Origin: Bradyrhizobium iriomotense
GTDB taxonomy: Bacteria; Pseudomonadota; Alphaproteobacteria; Rhizobiales; Xanthobacteraceae
DNA: 64,000 nt
Assembly: GCF_030160715.1 (NCBI RefSeq)
Contig: NZ_BSOW01000033.1
Span: forward strand, 33,585 to 97,584
Direction of reading: 5' to 3'
A model generated the notes under the pieces. The model made no database searches. It was not told where the DNA came from and saw nothing but the letters and a program-made list of their open reading frames with translations. Position 1 is the first letter of the stretch. Every line of letters starts with the position of its first letter. This document shows positions 1 to 6,951 of the stretch, one piece after another. The translations under genes were made by a program, and so were the position numbers.

Positions 1-127
1 CCAGCGCACCGATTTCTCCTGCGCGACCGACCTGGATATGTGGCAAGCCAAGACGAGGGACGACGCCTGCGGAAAGAGCCTGAATTATCGTATCCCGTTC
101 TCTGGGCTTAATCGACTTCTTGGTCAT
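1..127 (-). CDS. DUF2791-type P-loop ATP-binding protein, N-terminal 42 residues (runs off left edge)
   Basis: Only the N-terminus lies in the window. It reads MTKKSIKPRERDTIIQALSA and then GVVPRLGLPHIQVGRAGEI, which is the characteristic opening of DUF2791 (BREX-type ATP-binding, AAA-like) proteins; the Walker motifs would lie further left. Its ATG overlaps the stop of the TerB gene in an ATGA arrangement, so the two are probably translationally coupled. The published survey of Ter systems (Anantharaman and colleagues) links TerB-domain proteins with ATPases and helicases in DNA-processing operons, so a defence or DNA-processing role is plausible but inferred. The family call rests on a short stretch. 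Confidence 0.75.
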   Translation of the reverse strand, partial: MTKKSIKPRERDTIIQALSAGVVPRLGLPHIQVGRAGEIGAL

Positions 128-2505
128 GCAGCCTTATCTTTCATTTCCGAGATGCGCCCGCGCAGATGGGGGGCTAGCACCACCTCTTCGCCGTCTTCAA
201 TCAATGCGTCATCAAAACACTCAAAGGACCAATCGTTGATACGCTCGATAGCTCCGTCGGGGAGCAATCGCATGTCCCTTGCGTGGCGGTCGAACTCAGA
301 TCGGGTCATTGACCCACGTTGTTCGAGCAGTTGTACGAGCTCACTGTGCGGTCCGTCCAACCCCTGCAGCGCGATCTTCTCATCGCGCTCGGACGTCGGC
401 GGCTGGTCCGTTTCTTCGCTGAAAATATCTGACAATAGTGCAGATACAGCCTCGGTCTCCCGGCGTGTCCGAGCAAGCTTGGCGGCGTCAATGTTTATGC
501 CCTCGCCAGATGCAAGCTCAAGCGGCGAGTTGACCGGCTCCTTCGGGATGCGGATTCCTGCACTCCGCGCTTCCTCGCTGATAGATACTGGCTCATCTGT
601 CCTTTCTGCAGTTGCCTGATGAAGGTTCTGATAGACAGCCTCCCGTGGAAGGCCGAGAGTTCTGTGCAGCCGTTCCAGGAATTTAACCTCGCCGACGTCG
701 ATACTCCCGTCGCCCCCTACCACGGCAACAGCTGCGTCCGCGATAGCCTGCCGTTCAGCTTCCCCTACTTCCGCGAGCTTACGGAATACGCGAGTTTGTT
801 TGGGGGGACTGTTAAAGGCTGTGACGGCGAAGGCAATCAGGCGAGCTTGCTCGACACCGGACAGGTCAGGCGTGGCACGGATTCTGTTGATGGTCCGCTG
901 GACCTCTTCATAGCAAGCGTCTCCATCGGAGCCAGCTGCAAGAACCGCCACTTCGACCTGAGTTCTGGCGGCTCGAAAGGTTGCCCGAGCAGGATCGACG
1001 GGTCCACCATTCGCAGCCCTGAAAACAAACACCTGTTCGTCAGCACGAGGAATGCTGCTGCCATATCTCAGGTCCGGCTCGATAGCCACGTCGATCGCAT
1101 CGAGCGCACGTCCCAGCACTTCGGCAGAAGTGGCGGGGATCTTTCCAATGGCCGGCACCTCAAAGCCAGCCATTTCAAAAATGTGCTGAGCTGTGGCGCT
1201 CCCACGACCCTGGGTTCCCAGTACGGTCTCGACCTGTCGGCGAAAGTCCGCGATCGCCTGCGAACCGGATTGCTGCCAGATATCGGCCGGCAATAGCCCC
1301 CTTGCCACGATGGAGTTGCGCAGATTTGGTTTACGCCCCACGAAGCGGCTGAAGGGATCCAGTTCGATCGTGCAATCCTCAACAAGGTTTCGCAAGGTAT
1401 CGAGCTGTTTGGTCAGACCTGATACGTCAGGATATTGTTCGTGCCGGCCGTGAATTGCGACGTTGAATGCACCGCTCGCAGCGCGATATTGGAGGGATAT
1501 CCTTTGCTGCGTCTTTACAGGGAGGCCGTTCGGATATCGCTCAGTAAAGCGCTTTGTCCACAGCGCAGCGAATTCGTCGAAGCAGCGCACGGCCGGTGTT
1601 CTGAGATGAGCATCCGGCATGGCCAAGACCCAGCGCAGAGCGTCATCTGCCGATGTCAGCGTTGGTGAATGAGCCAGTTTTGCGCCGAGATAGAGCCGCG
1701 TAGGGAGGTCCATGTCTGGGCCAGCGACGCGCTCTGGCGAAAGAGGCGGCAGATCAATACGGGCCGAAAGTTGAGCATTGGCGAGGTCGAGGAAATTATT
1801 GGCGTAGTGATGGAACGACCCATTCGCGCCGTAGATTGCCAATAGCCTTTTTACCTCGTCGACCAACGATGCAGCGTCATCACCCTGCTCAACGAACATG
1901 CGATGCTCGAGGCCATAGAAAAAGATGAAAACGAGGCCAATTCCATAAGCGGGGTCGCGCCTGCCTCCAAGCATCCAATCGAGGAACGCTCGACGGGCCG
2001 CGGGAGACATATCCGCATAGGAAGGCCAATATGGCATCGAGCTTCCGCCGATATCCGCACGTTGAGCTTGAGCAGATAAATTGGGATTGATCGCGTATTG
2101 CGCGGTCACACCGCCGGGCACCGCAACGCCATCTCCAAGGTAGAAAAGGCCTCCCCCAATCTCGACATTTCCGAGCTTCACCCGCTCGTCTGCGCGGACC
2201 CATCGGGCCAATGTACTGTTCTGACGAGAAGGATTTGTTTTGGCCGACAATGGGGGGACATTGATCTCGAATTCAGGCCCGCATGCGGGCACCTCGGCTG
2301 GCCCTCTCCGCGGTCCTACTCTGAAGATCGCGCGAATAGTGAGATAGATGCCGCCGCAGACGATTGCGATCGTTCCGAGGACGAGCACGTTCTCAACCAC
2401 GAAGCGGTAGATGGCGACCACAGCAGCGATCACCGCCCCCACAACGAGCATCAGGGCTTCGCCGCCTTGTGTAGATTTTCCCCGCCGCCGACCCATGCCA
2501 ACCAT
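124..2505 (-). CDS. TerB-N / TerB / TerB-C domain protein with N-terminal membrane anchor
   Basis: A protein of 793 residues if the ATG at 2505 is used (a TTG just before and an ATG nine bases later are alternatives). Residues about 18-60 form two hydrophobic segments, followed by a TerB-N type region (about 100-320, with the conserved WVRADERVKLGNVEIGGG and YGLEHR stretches). An acidic TerB-like helical segment (VVGGDGSIDVGEVKFLERLH) follows, then a C-terminal region resembling TerB-C. TerB domains bind divalent metal through acidic residues; the larger TerB-N/C proteins are predicted scaffolds in membrane-linked stress or DNA-processing complexes. The gene is first in an operon with the coupled DUF2791 ATPase. 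The substrate is unknown. Confidence 0.8.
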   Translation of the reverse strand: MVGMGRRRGKSTQGGEALMLVVGAVIAAVVAIYRFVVENVLVLGTIAIVCGGIYLTIRAIFRVGPRRGPAEVPACGPEFEINVPPLSAKTNPSRQNSTLARWVRADERVKLGNVEIGGGLFYLGDGVAVPGGVTAQYAINPNLSAQAQRADIGGSSMPYWPSYADMSPAARRAFLDWMLGGRRDPAYGIGLVFIFFYGLEHRMFVEQGDDAASLVDEVKRLLAIYGANGSFHHYANNFLDLANAQLSARIDLPPLSPERVAGPDMDLPTRLYLGAKLAHSPTLTSADDALRWVLAMPDAHLRTPAVRCFDEFAALWTKRFTERYPNGLPVKTQQRISLQYRAASGAFNVAIHGRHEQYPDVSGLTKQLDTLRNLVEDCTIELDPFSRFVGRKPNLRNSIVARGLLPADIWQQSGSQAIADFRRQVETVLGTQGRGSATAQHIFEMAGFEVPAIGKIPATSAEVLGRALDAIDVAIEPDLRYGSSIPRADEQVFVFRAANGGPVDPARATFRAARTQVEVAVLAAGSDGDACYEEVQRTINRIRATPDLSGVEQARLIAFAVTAFNSPPKQTRVFRKLAEVGEAERQAIADAAVAVVGGDGSIDVGEVKFLERLHRTLGLPREAVYQNLHQATAERTDEPVSISEEARSAGIRIPKEPVNSPLELASGEGINIDAAKLARTRRETEAVSALLSDIFSEETDQPPTSERDEKIALQGLDGPHSELVQLLEQRGSMTRSEFDRHARDMRLLPDGAIERINDWSFECFDDALIEDGEEVVLAPHLRGRISEMKDKAA

Positions 2506-2585
2506 CAACCAGGCGTTTCAACGCCCGTTCAGCTCCCGGATTGACCTTCGCATGACCCGCGAACGGCGGCAAACAGTCTTACGAC

Positions 2586-2607
2586 TACCACAATATAATA
2601 CCACAAT
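2586..2607. promoter_or_regulatory. direct repeat taccacaat x2 upstream of the TerB operon
   Basis: Two identical 9-base copies of taccacaat lie at 2586-2594 and 2599-2607, a 13-base period, about 80-100 bases upstream of the TerB start. The AT-rich stretch could hold the minus-strand promoter (tattat / tatatt). A role as operator or promoter is inferred from position only. Confidence 0.35.
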
Positions 2608-3584
2608 CGATTGCCGGCCCCCTCCGCGCCAGACCACGTTCTATCAGCATCCAATATGAAACCACCCAACCAAAGGTCGCCCCGTGCAGCTCATGCGACT
2701 TGGCCGGCGATCAGTTCACGGCGTTACCTTACTATCGCAGAGGCCAGCACCGGATGACCTCGTCGCGAAGATGCGCTCCATCCAAGTTCAGCAGCACATC
2801 GGGAGCTGGACCCCCAGTAAACTTTCCCTGGCCTGCACAATTTCCTTGAGCGCGCTGCGCGCCTCGTCATCGTGGGCCCTCTGCAAGGAGGCCGAGAATC
2901 GCCTGCCCCGCTGCCAAAAGACGGTAGACAGCACCAAGATGTCGCTCGGTGCCGGAGACGCGCAGATGATGGAGGACGACGCGCAGCAGGCTGGCGCTGC
3001 GCTGGTGGAGGACCCGCGCCTCATAAGAACCAGCCCCCTTCCCGCACCACACTTCAATCGGCCTTGTGGCCTCCCACGTCGGATCGATCGATTCAAATCG
3101 GAGCTGCCAACACCATTGGAGCCTCCATCGTTAGCACACCGACGACACCAGCATTGTCGCGCAGGATTTCGCTAACTTCTTCAATCTATCGCGGAATTTC
3201 GGCGCATATCCCATGTTCGAGCAGCTTTACTATCGCGCCCGGTGAACAATCTTTTTCGCGTCATTCGAAAGAAAAAAGCGCGAGCACCGTAGTTTTGCCC
3301 GGCACATGGATGGTGCCTACATCTCCAACCCCTATCTCGACAAATCCACTGGGCATCGTGCGCCACGACGCACCGACGCCCAAATCGGCAGAGACGACCC
3401 CGCTAGCGGCGCCCAGGCCAGCGACAGCCACCGGATCGAAAACCGCAAAAGAGTGCAGGCAAGCGAGCGGTGTGACCGAAAAACCTACGTCGCACAATGG
3501 GCAAAGCCGGTCTCTTCTAGCCCCATCAAGGCGACGTGATCGACGAACGGTAGATTGCGGGCAAGCCACCAGCCCCTGTCCTCG
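2608..3584. other. about 1 kb without a recognisable gene
   Basis: Open frames exist on both strands (the longest plus frame ends at 3705) but their translations are proline/serine/arginine-rich, overlap each other and match no family I recognise. The stretch ends in the decayed hicA. It is most simply read as degraded sequence. Confidence 0.5.
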
Positions 3585-3733
3585 ATGGCCGATGGTTGGG
3601 AACAGGTCGCCCAGAAAGGCAGCCACATTCAGTTCAAGCACCCAACCGCGTCACGGTCCCGCACCCCAAGAGGGATATCCCGATCGGAACGCTCAAGAGC
3701 ATTGAGAAGCAAGCCGATTTGAAGTTGAATTGA
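3585..3733 (+). pseudogene. hicA: hicA toxin, frameshifted and lacking its N-terminus
   Basis: Frame 1 from 3585 reads MADGWEQVAQKGSHIQFKHPT, the core of a HicA mRNA interferase with the G-S-H catalytic-histidine motif. After about 3646 the frame changes and continues RVTVPHPKRDIPIGTLKSIE to a stop at 3731-3733, the normal HicA C-terminus. The usual first 10 or so residues cannot be read cleanly. The join loses the K-P-G normally found between HPT and VTVPHP, so a small out-of-frame deletion is the likely lesion. HicB follows 46 bases downstream, the usual toxin-antitoxin order. Confidence 0.8.
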
Positions 3734-3779
3734 CAGCGCATAGAAAGGGCCATCGGCCCACCCAAGGAGAGGAGCTTTC

Positions 3780-4172
3780 ATGCGACACTACATTGCCCTG
3801 ATCCATAAGGACGCTGACAGCGATTACGGCGTCTCGTTTCCTGATCTTCCCGGCGTGATCACCGCTGGTACGGATCTCGATGATGCGCGCGCTATGGCCG
3901 CCGAAGCCCTGGCTCTTCATCTGCAGGGACTGGCGGAGGACGGCGAAGCCGTACCTGAACCCTCCTCTCTCGAGGGGGTCATGGCGAGCGCCGAGAATAG
4001 AGACGGCGTTGCCGTGCTGATTCCAGCGCCTACGGAAGCGGTGAAGAGTGTGCGTGTCAACGTCACTCTTCCCGCCGACGTTTTGAGTGAGATCGACCAC
4101 TATGCCGAACAGCACGGTTTCACTCGATCCGGTTTTCTTGCGCAAGCCGCGAGGAAAGCGATCGCGGCCTGA
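3780..4172 (+). CDS. hicB: HicB-family antitoxin
   Basis: This 130-residue protein has the usual HicB layout: an N-terminal partial RNase H-like domain (YGVSFPDLPGVITAGTDLDDA, about residues 16-36) and a C-terminal DNA-binding segment (VNVTLPADVLSEIDHYAEQH onward) of ribbon-helix-helix type. HicB neutralises the HicA RNase and represses its own promoter. A good ribosome-binding site (aaggagagg) precedes the ATG. The partner hicA just upstream is frameshifted, so this is probably an antitoxin with no active local toxin; it could still act as a regulator or protect against related toxins. Confidence 0.9.
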   Translation: MRHYIALIHKDADSDYGVSFPDLPGVITAGTDLDDARAMAAEALALHLQGLAEDGEAVPEPSSLEGVMASAENRDGVAVLIPAPTEAVKSVRVNVTLPADVLSEIDHYAEQHGFTRSGFLAQAARKAIAA

Positions 4173-4352
4173 CAAAGCTGAATCCTATAACTTGAAGCTG
4201 CCCCGGTCTCCGACCGCCGCACATATGCGCGGTTCGTTCCAGCGGAACACCTTTTAGTCGGGCGCCCCTTTTCGGCCAATCGCAATTCCACAAACTGGCG
4301 CGGTCCCCACCAAGCTGCGAAGTGCCAGCTCGACGCAAACATCTTGCACGGG

Positions 4353-4433
4353 TCACTTCTTGCCCAGCGCAATCTCAACAAGCCGTCGAACCGCCTCCGG
4401 CCGGGTGAGAACGGCATCCTGCTGCTTCGCAAT
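4353..4433 (-). pseudogene. C-terminal fragment of a ribbon-helix-helix (CopG-like) protein
   Basis: The minus strand reads IAKQQDAVLTRPEAVRRLVE and then IALGKK before a stop at 4353-4355. This is the typical C-terminal half of small RHH regulators (RPEAIRRLVE-type helix). Immediately upstream in frame is TAG, where a tryptophan (TGG) would be expected, and no start can be found. I read it as a remnant of an antitoxin-like regulator. Confidence 0.45.
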
Positions 4434-4873
4434 CTAGGAAGGTTGTCAGCTCACGCAAGACGTCTCCGAATGAACGCGCCGGCGATAACCAGCCGGACAA
4501 CCAAACGGTCTATGCGTAAGGCTACTGCCAAGGCTGCGCCCAGGGCCCTCGCCCTACAACCGTCACAGCCGTCAACGTTCCCTCGCCACCGACCGAAAAG
4601 GACTGCGACGAAAACAGCGTCCCCGGTCGATCCCATCTTCGGTTTGCTCGATCTATACGGGAGACATGCCGTTGCCGAGGCAAGAGCCAGGTTCGTTGAT
4701 GACTGCTTCGACGAGAAGCAGCCAACGTCGCACCACCGCTCTCCCAGGGTGTCCCTATCTCCAGCAAAAACGCCCTTAACCGGATTGCGGGAGCCCTAGC
4801 TCTCCGGTCACGCCAGCGCAATGGGTCCCGACTTTGAGCGTCCGGCTTTGACTTTTCACGGGCAACAGACAGC
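4434..4873. other. stretch with no recognisable gene
   Basis: Overlapping arginine- and proline-rich frames on both strands give no family match and no convincing start signals. I see no hairpin or repeat of note. Confidence 0.5.
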
Positions 4874-5145
4874 TCACAGCGTCTTAAGATACTCGACAAG
4901 CGCTCGCCGCTCGGCGTCGGTCAACTCTGGTCCGATGACGCCAGGCGGCAGCTTCGATAAGTCGGTTTCTTTACCCTCAAACGAATGTCCACGATTGCTA
5001 TTCCCAAGCAGCGACACGTTGAAGTTCGTCAGGCCGTCCGCACGGGCGTCGCTCGTTTGTGTTTTCGCATTGATTGGATCGAATTCGCGGGCTACCAACG
5101 CAGAAGGAAGTCGGCCTCTCGTTCTGCGGCAACAACATATCTCTC
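4874..5145 (-). pseudogene. C-terminal fragment of a c-type cytochrome / cytochrome c peroxidase-like protein
   Basis: The minus strand reads VAREFDPINAKTQT, then FNVSLLGNSNRGHSF and ELTDAERRALVEYLKTL to a stop at 4874. This N-x-S-x-x-GNSN-x-GH ... E-x-x-x-LVEYLKTL ending is typical of c-type cytochrome domains fused to dioxygenase- or peroxidase-like proteins. The upstream piece ERYVVAAEREADFLLRW lies in another frame, and no CxxCH motif or start is left. Upstream it runs into IS3 debris, which may have truncated it. Confidence 0.6.
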
Positions 5146-5248
5146 AGTGTCGGCACGGACCCGTTGATGATCTGAGGTCGGCAAACTGGACCAGTTTTGG
5201 CTAGAGTTTTCGCTGCGTAAATCCCCTCGGCTGGAGGAGCGACGAACG

Positions 5249-5395
5249 ATGAAGGCCTCGAAGTTTTCGGACGCCCAGAAGGCGTTCATCCTGAAGCAGG
5301 GCAGCGACGGGGTTGCGGTGGCGGAGATCTGCCGTAAGGCCGGGATCAGCCAGGCGACCTACTTCAATTGCGTCCGCAGTATCGGCTGCGGGTAG
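5249..5395 (+). mobile_element. IS3-family OrfA remnant
   Basis: From the ATG at 5249, after an SD-like ggaggagc, the frame reads MKASKFSDAQKAFILKQGSD and then AVAEICRKAGISQATYFN, the helix-turn-helix N-terminus of an IS3-family OrfA. After ATYFN (about 5370) the sequence switches to RelE-like code and the frame stops at 5393. The rest of the element is absent. The element apparently inserted into the toxin gene and was then deleted. Confidence 0.85.
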
Positions 5396-5505
5396 ACGAG
5401 GTTCGGGTCTTCTACGATGTGTCCGGCGCGACCGTCGAGGTTCTGGCAATAGTGCCCAAATCGGAGGCCGAGTCATGGCTCGCACAATTCGGATATCTGG
5501 AGTGA
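5371..5505 (+). pseudogene. RelE/ParE-family toxin, N-terminus lost to IS3 debris
   Basis: From the junction at 5371 the frame reads RPQYRLRVDEVRVFYDVSGA and then TVEVLAIVPKSEAESWL, ending GYLE at the stop 5503-5505. This is the C-terminal half of a RelE-like mRNA interferase, including the conserved R-x-R-V-x-x-x-R-V-F-Y strand pair. The N-terminal half is replaced by the IS3 OrfA fragment. The last 31 bases overlap the start of the Phd gene, the tight toxin-first coupling known for these modules. Confidence 0.8.
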
Positions 5506-5846
5506 AGGAAGTTCCTTTGTCCGAGATCAAGGATGATCTGTCTCGCTTTCTTCGAGAAGCCGAGCCGCAGGAGATCGTTATCACGCGCCATGGCAAGCCC
5601 CCAGGCGTGTTGATCGGCTTCGAGTCGGAAGAGGACTGGCTCGAGTACCGCCTCGAACATGACCCGCGCTTTCTGCGCCGTATCGAACAAGCGCGAAACA
5701 GCCTACGCGCGGGACGTGGCTCGAAGACACCGAAAGCGAATAGCGGCACGTGCGCTCCCGTCGGGGTGCGCGCGGGGACGAGCAAATTGTCGGATAGGAC
5801 AGCGTGGACTCGCGCACGGCATTATCGCGCCACGGCGAAGCAATAG
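5475..5846 (+). CDS. Phd/YefM-family antitoxin with a frameshifted C-terminal extension
   Basis: The start at ATG 5475 overlaps the toxin stop. The protein opens MARTIRISGVKEVPLSEIKD and continues with ITRHGKPPGVLIGFES, the DNA-binding Phd/YefM fold that represses the operon. The last expected residues (LEDTESE and a stop at 5741-5743) are readable in another frame just after RAGRG. A small indel near 5717-5720 therefore makes the protein run on about 35 residues to 5846. The core fold should be intact, but the toxin-binding tail is altered. The partner toxin is truncated. Confidence 0.8.
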   Translation: MARTIRISGVKEVPLSEIKDDLSRFLREAEPQEIVITRHGKPPGVLIGFESEEDWLEYRLEHDPRFLRRIEQARNSLRAGRGSKTPKANSGTCAPVGVRAGTSKLSDRTAWTRARHYRATAKQ

Positions 5847-5882
5847 GCCCATCTTCATCGGCCGTGGCGCGCCACTTCGCCA
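5832..5882. repeat. dispersed repeat, copy 1 (about 50 bp)
   Basis: The stretch beginning acggcgaagcaatag and containing cccatcttcatcggccgtg recurs near 11914-11966 with a few substitutions and a 2-base indel. Neither copy has terminal inverted repeats I can see. It may be a relic of a mobile element or of a duplicated gene edge. Confidence 0.6.
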
Positions 5883-6070
5883 CCATTCAGGATAAAACTG
5901 CGAACCATGAGCGGATGCCGTTCGCGGTTGGGCCTGGTACGGCAAAAAGTCACAGCGATTCGTGGCGAGAAGGATATCTGGCCGCCCGGACCGCGCTTTG
6001 AATGTTGCGGCGGGGATCAAGCCTGGGGTTGCAAGATAGCGGGCGCGCGCGATTTGCTCTCACACCGCCC

Positions 6071-6358
6071 TCATAAGACGTAATCTTCTTGATCTGCGGC
6101 GCCAGCACGTCTTCGGCCGTTTCGAAGATCGAAGCGTGCTTGCATGTTCATCCAGAACGCCGCGCCAGTCTTGAAAAACTTGCCGAGCCGTAGCGTGGTG
6201 TCGGCGGTAACGGGCTTTTCTTCGCGCGCGATGCGTTCGATCCGGGTGCGCGGCAGGTTCAGCGCGGCCGCGACCGCGTAAGGGGTCAGCTTGAGCGGAA
6301 CGAGAAATTCCTCCCGCAGGGTTTCGCCGGGATGAACCGGCGGAAGCTTCTTTGCCAC
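6071..6358 (-). CDS. higA: HigA-family antitoxin (addiction module, XRE-type HTH)
   Basis: A 95-residue protein opening with the HigA signature PPVHPGETLREEFLVPLKLT, followed by the HTH AVAAALNLPRTRIERIAREE and KFFKTGAAFWMNMQARFDL. HigA binds the HigB RNase and the operon operator. The start is GTG at 6358, with a good SD (taggaga) six bases upstream. The toxin gene lies 39 bases upstream in the usual HigB-first order but is frameshifted. Confidence 0.92.
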   Translation of the reverse strand: MAKKLPPVHPGETLREEFLVPLKLTPYAVAAALNLPRTRIERIAREEKPVTADTTLRLGKFFKTGAAFWMNMQARFDLRNGRRRAGAADQEDYVL

Positions 6359-6397
6359 TTGCGATCTCCTATGTGGGCCGCATCCGGCCGGTCTGAG

Positions 6398-6681
6398 CTA
6401 GTGATAGTCGATTATCTCCACGTCTTCTGGACCCGCATCGGTGCACCGAAACACGACCCGCATTGATCATTGATGCGGATCGAGTGCTTACCCGCCAAAT
6501 CGCCTTTAAGGGCTTCAAGGCATTTGCCGGGAGGCGAGTTCAAGGTCTCAAGAAGGTCGGCGGAGTCCACCATGATCAGTTTTCGGCGAGCTACCTTGGC
6601 AAGATTTGCCGGAAAACCGTTCGGAACAATGCGGCCCTGAAGGATCGGCTCGGCAAATTTCCGTTTGAAGCTTCTGATCAC
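6398..6681 (-). pseudogene. higB: higB toxin with single-base frameshift near its C-terminus
   Basis: Starting at GTG 6681 the frame reads VIRSFKRKFAEPILQGRI and LEALKGDLAGKHSIRINDQ, a RelE-fold HigB ribosome-dependent RNase. After INDQ one base is missing (a TGG codon reads TG). The original frame continues RVVFRCTDAGPEDVEIIDYH to the stop at 6398-6400, while the actual frame ends at 6412 in an unrelated tail. The lost strand holds conserved C-terminal active-site residues in this family, so activity is unlikely. It lies upstream of and in line with higA. Confidence 0.85.
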
Positions 6682-6951
6682 GGGCGATACGTATCTCATT
6701 GAGACACGCAGGTAAGGCCTTTATATCCCGATGAGATACCGGTTGCGATACGCAGCGCTTCCGGATAAGTGCAGGCGAATTGCGGGAGGCCCGCCAAGGG
6801 CGCAGATTCTCGAGAGTGAAAAGCGGCGGCCTCAGTGACGTATGATCGCGATTTGCCACGCCTGCGTTCGCTGCGTATCTTTTCTAGACGGCCCAGCACG
6901 CCGACTTTTCGATCGTCCACGAAACGCTGACCAGCTTGCCGGGGAGTTTCC

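Noticed and set aside
2872..3705. Long plus-strand open frame of 277 codons
   Set aside because: Its composition (P, S, R, T-rich) and its overlap with the true hicA frames show it is a chance open frame over degraded sequence.
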